Below, piece after piece: positions 1 to 6,085 of a stretch of 10,131 nucleotides of DNA. This stretch comes from Saprospiraceae bacterium. Lineage in GTDB: Bacteria; Bacteroidota; Bacteroidia; Chitinophagales; Saprospiraceae. The notes beneath the pieces were generated by a model. That model saw only the letters and a list, made by a program, of their open reading frames with translations, had not been told where the DNA came from and ran no database searches. The position numbers and the translations under genes were made by a program. The DNA is taken from assembly GCA_020630455.1 (NCBI GenBank), contig JAHDBK010000092.1, positions 1 through 10,131 on the forward strand, given 5' to 3'. Numbering within the stretch: the first letter of the stretch is position 1; each line of letters starts with the position of its first letter.

Positions 1-2
1 GT

Positions 3-1133
3 CGTCTATTTTATACAATCATTGGAGCTGTTGGACAATGGGAGCGCGAAGAGGTCAGTTCTCGTGTAAAAGCCAGTATCCCTATACGTGCAAAATTAGG
101 AAAACGTATTGGAGGTTTGCCACCTTTAGGATATAAATGGGTGGATAATGAACTTCACATAGATGAAATTTTTGCACCCCTTGCAAAACGTATATTTGAA
201 CTCTACCAAAAGGAAAAAAGAAAAAAGACGGTAGCAAGAATAATTAATGAAGGAGGTTATCGAACTCAAAAAGGAAACCTCTACACTTCACAAGCTATTA
301 CCAAAATTATTACCAATCCAGTATATAAAGGATTACGCAGAGCCAATTATAGTACTATAAATAATGGTAAAAGATTATTGAAACCAGAAGAAGAGTGGGT
401 ATTTGTAAAGTCTCCTGTAATCGTGAGTGAAGCACTTTGGGAAGAGTGCAATCAACTCATGGAAAAAAATACCATAAAAAAGAATCACCCCACTAAAAAA
501 AGAAGACATTTATTCACTAAACATATTCGTTGTTCTTGTGGAGGTAAAATGTATGTTCCATCTTATCCCAAGTATGTGTGTCATGATTGTAGAAATAAAA
601 TACCCAAGCAAGACATGGAAGATATTTTCCATGAACAATTAAAAAACTTCCTCTTTTCGAAAGAAGACATTGATAAATATTTAACAACAGCAAAACAAAG
701 AATACATGACAAGGAAGAGGAAAGAGAAGCATTGAAAAGGAAAGAACAACAACTGAGAAACGAAATCAATAATGTCATACGTCTTAACACCAACGGAGTA
801 CTTTCAGATGAAGATTTTCCTGAACATTACAATCCTATCTCAGAACAACTCAAACAAGTAAAGAACACTATGGCAGAGGTACAAGGAACTTTAGATGCCC
901 TCTATAGCTATCTCCAAGAAAACAACCACATGCTTGAAGAAACGAAAGACCTGCATAGCAAATGGCACGGATTAAGCTTTGACGATAAAAAGTCAATTAT
1001 TGATATGATTGTAGAAGAAATAATTGTAGGAGAAGAAGAAATTGAAATAAATCTCATATATTCGCCTTCAACTATACCCGCCCACCACCCCTTATTAAAG
1101 GGCGGTAAAAGGGGTAACTACCTTAGCACTTGA
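3..1133 (+). CDS. Large serine recombinase, 5'-truncated by window edge
   Basis: The frame is open from the first bases, so the gene starts outside the window; 376 codons are visible. The first visible residues include GQWEREEVSSRV (about 33-68), matching the end of the serine-recombinase catalytic domain and its long E helix. The nucleophilic serine itself would lie upstream and is not seen. A Recombinase domain follows (GGLPPLGY near 111-134, then the YTSQAITKIITNPVYKG stretch). Next comes a zinc ribbon with C-x-C at 531-539 and CHDC at 579-590, and a Lys/Glu-rich coiled coil at about 660-930. These are the usual parts of large serine integrases, which cut and rejoin att sites for phages and integrative elements. 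A TTG at 117 could be mistaken for a start, but the conserved motif upstream excludes it. The last residues (HHPLLKGGKRGNYLST) are encoded by a GC-rich inverted repeat and look unlike the family. No partner mobile genes are in view, so the element's extent is unknown. Confidence 0.88.
   Translation, partial: RLFYTIIGAVGQWEREEVSSRVKASIPIRAKLGKRIGGLPPLGYKWVDNELHIDEIFAPLAKRIFELYQKEKRKKTVARIINEGGYRTQKGNLYTSQAITKIITNPVYKGLRRANYSTINNGKRLLKPEEEWVFVKSPVIVSEALWEECNQLMEKNTIKKNHPTKKRRHLFTKHIRCSCGGKMYVPSYPKYVCHDCRNKIPKQDMEDIFHEQLKNFLFSKEDIDKYLTTAKQRIHDKEEEREALKRKEQQLRNEINNVIRLNTNGVLSDEDFPEHYNPISEQLKQVKNTMAEVQGTLDALYSYLQENNHMLEETKDLHSKWHGLSFDDKKSIIDMIVEEIIVGEEEIEINLIYSPSTIPAHHPLLKGGKRGNYLST
1078..1115. 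repeat. GC-rich nested inverted repeat at recombinase 3' end
   Basis: This is a GC-rich patch in an otherwise AT-rich region. Three pairings are possible: CCGCCC (1078-1083) with GGGCGG (1100-1105); CCCTT (1089-1093) with AAGGG (1098-1102) around a 4-nt loop; and ACCCCTT (1087-1093) with AAGGGGT (1109-1115). The pairings compete or interleave, so only some can form at once. It encodes the last residues of the recombinase. Its composition resembles short palindromic interspersed repeats; that identity is inferred, since no second copy is in the window. Confidence 0.45.
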
Positions 1134-1141
1134 TTTTTTTC

Positions 1142-1169
1142 TTCCTTTTTTCATCAAGGAAAAAAGGAA
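1142..1169. other. 11-bp perfect hairpin after recombinase
   Basis: TTCCTTTTTTC (1142-1152) and GAAAAAAGGAA (1159-1169) are perfect complements around a 6-nt loop, 8 nt after the recombinase stop. A T7 run lies before the stem (1134-1140) and no clear U-tract follows it on the plus strand. It is therefore a poor canonical terminator, although the position fits transcript-end function or a recombinase-associated site. A weaker inverted repeat, CCATTT...AAATGG, follows at 1172-1192. Confidence 0.35.
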
Positions 1170-1244
1170 AACCATTTTCAATTGTTAAATGGATTTAATT
1201 TTTGAATATAATTTCTAAAACGAGAATTGCTACATATAGTATTG

Positions 1245-1262
1245 ATAAAGAAATTTCTTTAT
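1245..1262. repeat. 18-bp palindrome ATAAAGAA-AT-TTCTTTAT, copy 1
   Basis: This is a perfect 18-bp palindrome, 111 nt past the recombinase stop and 67 nt before the next gene. The same 8+8 arms with a different central dinucleotide recur at 3529-3546 and 5860-5877, and with one mismatch at 9140-9157. All lie downstream of plus-strand genes. It may be a transcript-end hairpin or a protein-binding palindrome. The T-richness after this copy (TATTATTAATAAATG) is weaker than after the others. Confidence 0.45.
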
Positions 1263-1271
1263 TATTAATAA

Positions 1272-1329
1272 ATGTTATTAGCATTTTTTTTATAATAACA
1301 TCTAATACCCTTTAAAAATTATAATTATA
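1272..1329 (+). promoter_or_regulatory. Shared leader of envelope gene (copy A)
   Basis: ATGTTATTA (1272-1280) and TAATAACAT (1293-1301) form a 9-bp inverted repeat. The right arm overlaps ATAATAACATCTA (1292-1304), a 13-mer repeated exactly at 6035-6047 before the adenylate cyclase gene. A second block, AAAATTAT-ATT-ATA-ATGAAACA (about 1315-1337), matches 6068-6093 around that gene's start. The similarity covers two blocks at similar positions relative to two unrelated starts. It may mark a shared regulatory or translational leader. No consensus TAnnTTTG promoter is seen here; TAATTTTTG at 1196-1204 is one base too long. Confidence 0.4.
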
Positions 1330-3441
1330 ATGAAACATATATTTACAATATTAATAATAATATTCTTTAATATTATCCATATAAATGCTCAAAATAATTG
1401 GTTAGAAGAAGGAAGAACAGCTTTTAAAAATAGTGATTATAATACAGCTATAAATGCTTTCGAAAACCATCTTCAATTGATACCTCAAGAAAAAGAAGCT
1501 ATTATCTCCTTGGCTCAATCCTATCAATACACCAACAAATTAGAAAAAGCAGCTTACTGGTACAATGAAGCTATGGCATTAAATGTATCCGCTGAGAATA
1601 TTTTCCAATATGGCAAGACACTTATGCTCATGGGTAAGTACAAGGAAGCTAAAGAACAATTTAGTGTGTATGCAACAGTAAATAGCACTATAGGAGACCA
1701 ATACGTAGAAATGTGTGATTACGCCCATTCTAAAAAAGATATGGAACCCCTATTTAGAGTGAATAAAGATGTAATAAGCAGTACTCAAGCAGATTTTTCT
1801 CCTACTTTTTATAATAATCAATTAATATACGCCTCTTCTCGAAAAGACATATTGAGAACAGACGCTACAGAAGGTCCAACAGCAGGGATAGCCAATGGTT
1901 TCAATCATATATTTCATTGTAATATAGATGAAAATACCACTTCGCTATCCGCTCCGAAATACCTAAGAACTTGGGCAATTGACAAGAAAAATCTGAATCA
2001 ATCTCCACTGTCTTTTTCTCAAAATGGTCAATGGGTAGCTTTTGTAACCAACAGTTACATCAATGGCAATTCACAATTATTACATGATTCCAAAACAGAT
2101 ATATATATTGCCCAAATAAATGAAAATGGGGATTGGATTAATCCACAAATATTTCCACACAATGGTGACTTTTCTAATCATTACCCATATTTAAGTGATG
2201 ATGGCAATACACTTTATTTCGCTTCTGATAAAAATGGTGGACTAGGTGGTTTCGATTTATACCGCTCTGAAAAAACAAACGGAATTTGGACAAGTCCTTT
2301 GAATTTAGGCTCAGAAATCAACAGTCTAGGCAATGAAATCAGCCCGTATTTAGATGAAAAAGATTTATATTTTTCTTCTGACTTCCATATTGGAATGGGA
2401 GGTTATGATGTTTTCAGAGCGAATGTAATCAATAATAAATGGACTGTGCAAAATATGGGAACAGGCATTAATTCTTCAGCTAACGATTGGTCATTTATTT
2501 ATAATAAAAACAAAAATCTAGGCTTTATGGTAAGCGATAAAGAAGCCATCGAAAACTTATACCGCTTAGCTAGAGTTGCTGATGATTTTAATCTATATAT
2601 TAAAGATGCATATAGCGGCATGGCTATTCCCAATGCATCAATTGACTTTAGCCAATGTGGATTAGCTTCATACAAATCCAATATTCAAGGAAGATTTGGG
2701 TTCAAAACATCAACTGAAATTACTTGTGACATTACCATCTCTAAAGATGGATATGATGATTTTGTTTTTGAATTAAGTCCTCAATTGGTAGCTACAGGGC
2801 AATTAGAAATTAACTTGATTCAAAAAGGAGACAAATACCAAGGAAAAGTAGTAGATGGTTTTTCTAATGTCCCTTTAAAAAATGTATTGGTTCAAATCTT
2901 TTGTGAAACAGATGGAAGCAAATTTGAAGTATTTACCAATGACAAAGGTATTTATTCAATACCCATGAAAGAATTTTCAAAATACATGATTAGCTTTTCC
3001 AAAGCTGCATATTCTAATATGAATATTAAAGTAGATACCAAGGACGGCTCAGATAAAAGCGTTTTGGGTTCTTTATTATTATATCCTAATACAAAACCAA
3101 TAACAGACCAACCGATTAATGACCAACCTATAATTGACAAACCGATAGTTGATGGTAATACTCAACCTAATACCCCTACTACTGTCCAAAATGGCTTTGC
3201 AGTACAACTGATGTCATTATCAATAAAAAATAATAATGAACCTAAGGATTTAGACAAAGTTAAAAGTGACAACCACCAATTATACACTACTTCTGATAAC
3301 AAATGGAGGCGTTACCGCATTGGTACTTTTAAAACAAGAGAAGAAGCAAAAGCTATTCAAACATGGGCAAGAGCTAATGGTTTTCCAAAAGCATATATAG
3401 TTGAAGAAGATACGATTGGAAAAATTCAAGTGATAAATTAA
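1330..3441 (+). CDS. Secreted TPR / PD40 propeller / CRD / SPOR protein (PorE-like)
   Basis: The product is 703 aa and begins with a Sec signal peptide (residues 1-21, likely cleaved after NAQ or INA; no lipobox Cys). TPR-like helices follow (about 23-118), then a beta-propeller of PD40/WD40-like blades at about 154, 223, 281, 335 and 383, with YFASD and YFSSD strands and GGFDLYR / GGYDVFR repeats. Two carboxypeptidase-regulatory-like beta domains lie at about 421-497 and 503-585, then a KPITD-type tandem linker (589-608) and a C-terminal SPOR domain (about 622-700, FAVQLMS...RYRIGTFKTREEA). TPR-propeller-CRD followed by OmpA_C is the architecture of PorE, a periplasmic type IX secretion component bound to peptidoglycan. 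Here SPOR, which binds peptidoglycan glycan strands, takes the OmpA position. I infer a periplasmic or outer-membrane-associated scaffold anchored to the wall; a T9SS role is possible but not shown. The start is the ATG directly before a good signal peptide. Confidence 0.85.
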   Translation: MKHIFTILIIIFFNIIHINAQNNWLEEGRTAFKNSDYNTAINAFENHLQLIPQEKEAIISLAQSYQYTNKLEKAAYWYNEAMALNVSAENIFQYGKTLMLMGKYKEAKEQFSVYATVNSTIGDQYVEMCDYAHSKKDMEPLFRVNKDVISSTQADFSPTFYNNQLIYASSRKDILRTDATEGPTAGIANGFNHIFHCNIDENTTSLSAPKYLRTWAIDKKNLNQSPLSFSQNGQWVAFVTNSYINGNSQLLHDSKTDIYIAQINENGDWINPQIFPHNGDFSNHYPYLSDDGNTLYFASDKNGGLGGFDLYRSEKTNGIWTSPLNLGSEINSLGNEISPYLDEKDLYFSSDFHIGMGGYDVFRANVINNKWTVQNMGTGINSSANDWSFIYNKNKNLGFMVSDKEAIENLYRLARVADDFNLYIKDAYSGMAIPNASIDFSQCGLASYKSNIQGRFGFKTSTEITCDITISKDGYDDFVFELSPQLVATGQLEINLIQKGDKYQGKVVDGFSNVPLKNVLVQIFCETDGSKFEVFTNDKGIYSIPMKEFSKYMISFSKAAYSNMNIKVDTKDGSDKSVLGSLLLYPNTKPITDQPINDQPIIDKPIVDGNTQPNTPTTVQNGFAVQLMSLSIKNNNEPKDLDKVKSDNHQLYTTSDNKWRRYRIGTFKTREEAKAIQTWARANGFPKAYIVEEDTIGKIQVIN
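3094..3153 (+). repeat. 4 x 15-bp tandem repeat encoding [KQ]PIxD
   Basis: Four in-frame 15-nt units encode KPITD, QPIND, QPIID and KPIVD (residues 589-608) between the second CRD and the SPOR domain. The units have diverged at third positions but keep Pro-Ile and the final Asp. This proline-rich spacer probably lets the SPOR domain reach peptidoglycan. Such in-frame repeats may vary in copy number among strains. Confidence 0.75.
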
Positions 3442-3443
3442 TG

Positions 3444-3457
3444 TTGAGTATTGAGTA
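3444..3457. repeat. TTGAGTA x2 tandem repeat
   Basis: Two exact 7-bp units lie directly after the stop of the envelope gene. A related sequence, TGAGTATTGAATAC, follows the adenylate cyclase stop at 7799-7812. Short GAGTATTGA-type filler sits in both gene gaps; its function is unknown. Confidence 0.4.
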
Positions 3458-3474
3458 AATTTATGCTAAAAATT

Positions 3475-4362
3475 TTATTTCAAAAGAATATAATTCTTAT
3501 ACTCCCCTAGCCTTCTACCTGTTAATTTATAAAGAAAATTCTTTATTTTTTCTTTAAATGATTTTTTATTATTAATAAAATTATAATGGAAAATCCAATC
3601 TTGTTTGGCAATCCTTTCCTTCATAATAGTTGGGTGACTACCTTTAAATTTTTCTAGAGAATCTATATTTTTTAAATAATTATAATCATCTGAATGACCC
3701 ACCATTTTTTCTACATTTTTATCAGAATGCCATAATTTATTAAAATGTTTTTGCTTGGCTTGTTGTTTCTGAGGGGGCTTTACCCATCCATAATGATGGA
3801 TTGTAGCAGCAATACTTTTTACCTTTAATTTTTCATTATTTCCCTTTCTAAAACCTTGAGCATCTTTATAAGAATAAATATTTCTTTGAGGGCGAATCAC
3901 TCTAATTTCATTCGAATACCATTTAGAAGAATTAGCAATATATTCATAAGAACCATAAAAATGTAAATAATCAAATAATAAACCATCTACAATTTTTTCG
4001 TCTTTATATTTTATCATTGCTTCTTTTATCACATCTAAATCATCCTCATGAATCACTTCATCTCCTTGAATATAAATCGCCCAATCACTATCTTTAGATA
4101 TATGTGCTAAAGCTTTATTGGTCTCCTCTGCCAGTACCTTCCCACCTTCTCTTAAATTTTCATCCCATATTGTTTCTATAATTTTAAAAGGACAAGAACT
4201 TTTTTCAGCTAATAACCTAATGACTTCCAATGTATTATCATCTGACTTACCCACCGCCACTACCATTTCATCCACCAAAGGCAATATTGAGGAAATTGCT
4301 TCCGTTATAGGATAATCATAGAGGATTGTATTACGAATAAAGGCAAAACCTGATACTTTCAT
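3475..4362 (-). CDS. Glycosyltransferase, GT-A / family 2-like
   Basis: A 295-aa protein with no signal peptide. The N-terminus MKVSGFAFIRN...YPITEAISSILPLVDEMVVAVGKSDD has the nucleotide-binding Rossmann-like look of family 2 glycosyltransferases. DWAIYIQGDEVIHEDD (93-108) occupies the position of the metal-binding DxD region, with GDE in place of DxD as in a subgroup of these enzymes. HHYGWVKPP (189-197) is probably part of the acceptor or catalytic half. The C-terminus is basic (FKEKIKNFLYKLTGRR), suggesting peripheral membrane contact. I chose the ATG at 4362; a TTG 36 nt upstream would add residues unlike the family and lies between the gene and its promoter. It probably adds a sugar to an envelope glycan, but donor and acceptor cannot be read from the sequence. 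It is a single gene, convergent with the envelope protein gene and divergent from hemA. Confidence 0.8.
   Translation of the reverse strand: MKVSGFAFIRNTILYDYPITEAISSILPLVDEMVVAVGKSDDNTLEVIRLLAEKSSCPFKIIETIWDENLREGGKVLAEETNKALAHISKDSDWAIYIQGDEVIHEDDLDVIKEAMIKYKDEKIVDGLLFDYLHFYGSYEYIANSSKWYSNEIRVIRPQRNIYSYKDAQGFRKGNNEKLKVKSIAATIHHYGWVKPPQKQQAKQKHFNKLWHSDKNVEKMVGHSDDYNYLKNIDSLEKFKGSHPTIMKERIAKQDWIFHYNFINNKKSFKEKIKNFLYKLTGRRLGEYKNYILLK
3529..3550 (+). terminator. Candidate plus-strand terminator inside convergent gene (palindrome copy 2)
   Basis: ATAAAGAA (3529-3536) and TTCTTTAT (3539-3546) form a hairpin followed by a T run (3546-3551) on the plus strand, 87 nt past the envelope gene stop. 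It lies within the last codons of the minus-strand glycosyltransferase. The 22 nt at 3529-3550 are identical to 5860-5881. The stem is almost all A/T, which makes it weak by classical rules, but no other terminator is seen between the two convergent genes. Confidence 0.4.
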
Positions 4363-4447
4363 TAGAGTATGTTTAAAATTGATCACAATGAGAATCAAAA
4401 GATTAAAATTTAAAGATGCTCTTAATTAAAAAAATGATTATCACTGA

Positions 4448-4475
4448 CAAAAATATGACAGTTAAAGTAAAACAA
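4448..4475 (-). promoter_or_regulatory. Bacteroidota-type promoter for glycosyltransferase
   Basis: Read on the minus strand, TTG (4475-4473), 17 nt, then TATTTTTG (4455-4448) match the Bacteroidota consensus TTG-N17-23-TAnnTTTG. Transcription would start near 4441, giving a leader of about 80 nt. It overlaps the core region of the hemA promoter on the other strand. Confidence 0.6.
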
Positions 4476-4480
4476 ATTAG

Positions 4481-4488
4481 TAACTTTG
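4481..4488 (+). promoter_or_regulatory. hemA -7 element TAACTTTG
   Basis: TAACTTTG fits TAnnTTTG exactly and lies 31 nt before the hemA ATG, predicting a start near 4494 and a short leader of about 25 nt. The -33 region (about 4459-4464, CAGTTA) lacks a clear TTG, so it may be weaker or need an activator. Confidence 0.55.
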
Positions 4489-4519
4489 CCAATATAAAGA
4501 TTAATTTTTATTTATTTAA

Positions 4520-5743
4520 ATGATTTCGGAATATAAAGTCATCACTGTTACGCACAAAAGTGCAAGTTTGAAGGAGACAGGAGCCTTTGTAATCACTCCT
4601 GCAAATGACGAAAGCCTATCCGAAAAAATCCAAAATATAAAAAAATCTCTTTATCTTAAAGAGATGTTTTACGTCGCTACTTGCAATAGAGTCCTTTTCT
4701 TTTTCCATACTCAGCAAGATTTAGACAATGCCTTTTTATCTCAATTTCATCAAACGATATATCCACATTTAGATTTTGAGTTTTGTAAAGACAAATTCAT
4801 TTGCTATACAGGCGATGAAGCCTTAAATCATTTATTCAAAGTGGCGTCTTCTGTTGACTCTCTAGTTGTCGGAGAAAGAGAAATCATCAGACAATTGAGA
4901 GAAGCTTACGAATATTTTAAAAATAAAGAATTAATCGGCGATAATATCCGATTAGCTTTCGATACTACCGTTAGAACTGCCAAACAAGTTTATGCTCAAA
5001 CTCGTATCGGTGAAAAACCAGTATCTGTTGTTTCTTTAGCGATTAAAAAATTACTCAATACCGACATTCCAAAATCTTCAAAAATCATTGTCATTGGAGC
5101 AGGACAAACCAATGAGTTATTTTGTAAGTTCTTAGCTAAACATAACTTCAATAATGTTACTATTTTTAATAGAACATTAGAAAAAGCAGAGCAATTAGCT
5201 CAAATCGTTAAAGGGACAGCAATGCCTCTTTCCGAATTAAAAAACTATAAAAAAGGCTTTGATGTGATGGTAGTATGTACCGCAGTTACTCAAGCCATTA
5301 TCCAAAAAGAAAACTATACTCAACTAATTAATAATTGTCCTAATCAAAAAATTATAGTTGATTTAGGTATTCCACATAATGTAGACCAAAAAGTAATAGA
5401 AAAATTCAACACCCATTATATTGAGATAGAGGGCTTAAAAAAATTAGCAGAAAACAACCTAGCATTTAGAGCTAATGAAGTCGAAAATGCTAAAAAAATC
5501 ATTTATCATTCTCTTATGGAATTTGATAATTTATATAAAGAAAGACAACTAGAAAGGGCTTTTAGTCAAATGCCCCAACAAATCAAGGAAATCAAAACAA
5601 AAGCATTCGAAGAAGTATTTAAAAAAGATGTGGACAACTTAGATGAGGAAACCAAAGAATTGCTACATAAAATGATGAACTATATGGAAAAGAAATGTAT
5701 AGGAATTCCAATGAAAGTAGCAAAGCAAACTATTTTACCTTAA
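4520..5743 (+). CDS. hemA: Glutamyl-tRNA reductase
   Basis: This enzyme reduces glutamyl-tRNA(Glu) to glutamate-1-semialdehyde with NADPH, the first committed step of C5-pathway tetrapyrrole (heme) synthesis in the cytoplasm. At 407 aa it is close to the usual length. The catalytic domain holds THKSAS (11-16) and VATCNR with catalytic Cys55. SSVDSLVVGEREIIRQLREAY (110-130) and the TRIGEKPVSVVSLAI stretch (161-175) are hallmark segments. The NADPH-binding Rossmann fold contains VIGAGQTNEL (191-200) and IFNRT (215-219). A helical spine and C-terminal dimerisation domain follow. The ATG at 4520 is preceded by a matching promoter and no Shine-Dalgarno, as is normal in this phylum. No other heme genes are adjacent, so it appears to be a stand-alone transcription unit. 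Confidence 0.96.
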   Translation: MISEYKVITVTHKSASLKETGAFVITPANDESLSEKIQNIKKSLYLKEMFYVATCNRVLFFFHTQQDLDNAFLSQFHQTIYPHLDFEFCKDKFICYTGDEALNHLFKVASSVDSLVVGEREIIRQLREAYEYFKNKELIGDNIRLAFDTTVRTAKQVYAQTRIGEKPVSVVSLAIKKLLNTDIPKSSKIIVIGAGQTNELFCKFLAKHNFNNVTIFNRTLEKAEQLAQIVKGTAMPLSELKNYKKGFDVMVVCTAVTQAIIQKENYTQLINNCPNQKIIVDLGIPHNVDQKVIEKFNTHYIEIEGLKKLAENNLAFRANEVENAKKIIYHSLMEFDNLYKERQLERAFSQMPQQIKEIKTKAFEEVFKKDVDNLDEETKELLHKMMNYMEKKCIGIPMKVAKQTILP

Positions 5744-5854
5744 CATAAGTATTTTAAGCTCATTTGTTTCCCTTTCCTATTTAAATTGCGTATTTTTCGG
5801 CTTATTTTTAATTTATATATTAATATTATTGTTAATATAATTATAAAAACAAAG

Positions 5855-5882
5855 GAAAAATAAAGAAAATTCTTTATTTTTC
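5855..5882. terminator. Candidate hemA terminator (palindrome copy 3)
   Basis: GAAAAATAAAGAA (5855-5867) and TTCTTTATTTTTC (5870-5882) are perfect 13-bp complements around AA. The stem ends in a T run followed by TTCTATTT. It lies 111 nt past the hemA stop, which is far for a simple terminator but agrees with the offsets of the other copies. It would work in either direction. Confidence 0.5.
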
Positions 5883-5889
5883 TTCTATT

Positions 5890-6047
5890 TAGATGTTATA
5901 ATGAAATGTTTTTTACGAAAGATAAATTAGTATTTTAATTATAGTTGTGGCATTACTCAAAAAACATAGTCATAGCTATAGAAAAATAAAGAAAGATATA
6001 ATTAAAAGGACTATTTAACTATAATCAATTTTTCATAATAACATCTA
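5890..6047. repeat. 158-bp unit bounded by 17-bp inverted repeats
   Basis: TAGATGTTATAATGAAA (5890-5906) and TTTCATAATAACATCTA (6031-6047) are inverted copies with one mismatch. TCTATT occurs at both outer edges, overlapping the ends (5885-5890 and 6044-6049). This resembles a miniature inverted-repeat element, but the right end also matches the envelope-gene leader at 1292-1304, which favours a regulatory reading. No transposase is encoded. Confidence 0.4.
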
Positions 6048-6085
6048 TTATATAGCAATATCACTTGAAAATTATCATTGATAAC
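6031..6085 (+). promoter_or_regulatory. Shared leader of adenylate cyclase gene (copy B)
   Basis: A T-rich stretch followed by ATAATAACATCTA (6035-6047) repeats the 13-mer at 1292-1304. GAAAATTATCATTGATAACATGAAACA-type sequence from 6067 into the coding start aligns with 1314-1337, allowing small gaps. The similarity across the upstream TTG at 6065 argues that this part is untranslated and that translation starts at the ATG at 6086. Confidence 0.4.

Larger units (their letters stand above)
5744..6085. other. 342-bp AT-rich intergenic region
   Basis: No gene is visible here; the longest frames are a few codons (for example nine from an ATG at 5901). It holds the palindrome at 5855-5882, a 158-bp unit bounded by 17-bp inverted repeats (5890-6047) and the leader shared with the envelope gene. 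The near-consensus TATTTTTC (5791-5798) is the best promoter-like match, but it would leave a leader near 290 nt and its TTG spacing is poor. A small RNA cannot be excluded. Confidence 0.6.

Noticed and set aside
117..119. TTG as start of the recombinase
   Set aside because: The frame is open to the window edge and the upstream residues (GQWEREEVSSRV) are conserved in serine recombinases, so the gene is cut by the edge and does not start here.
1330..1395. Lipoprotein signal as in PorE
   Set aside because: No Cys follows the hydrophobic stretch; the end is INAQNN, an ordinary signal peptidase I type site.
4396..4398. TTG as start of the glycosyltransferase
   Set aside because: The ATG at 4362 gives the family-like MKVSGFAFIRN start; the extra 12 residues have no family similarity that I recognise.
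3475..5743. CRISPR, defence or biosynthetic cluster in the middle of the window
   Set aside because: There are no spaced direct repeats, nucleases or synthases; the genes here are a glycosyltransferase and hemA.
6065..6067. TTG as start of the adenylate cyclase
   Set aside because: The ATG at 6086 begins a standard signal peptide, and the sequence between is similar to the untranslated leader at 1314-1329.
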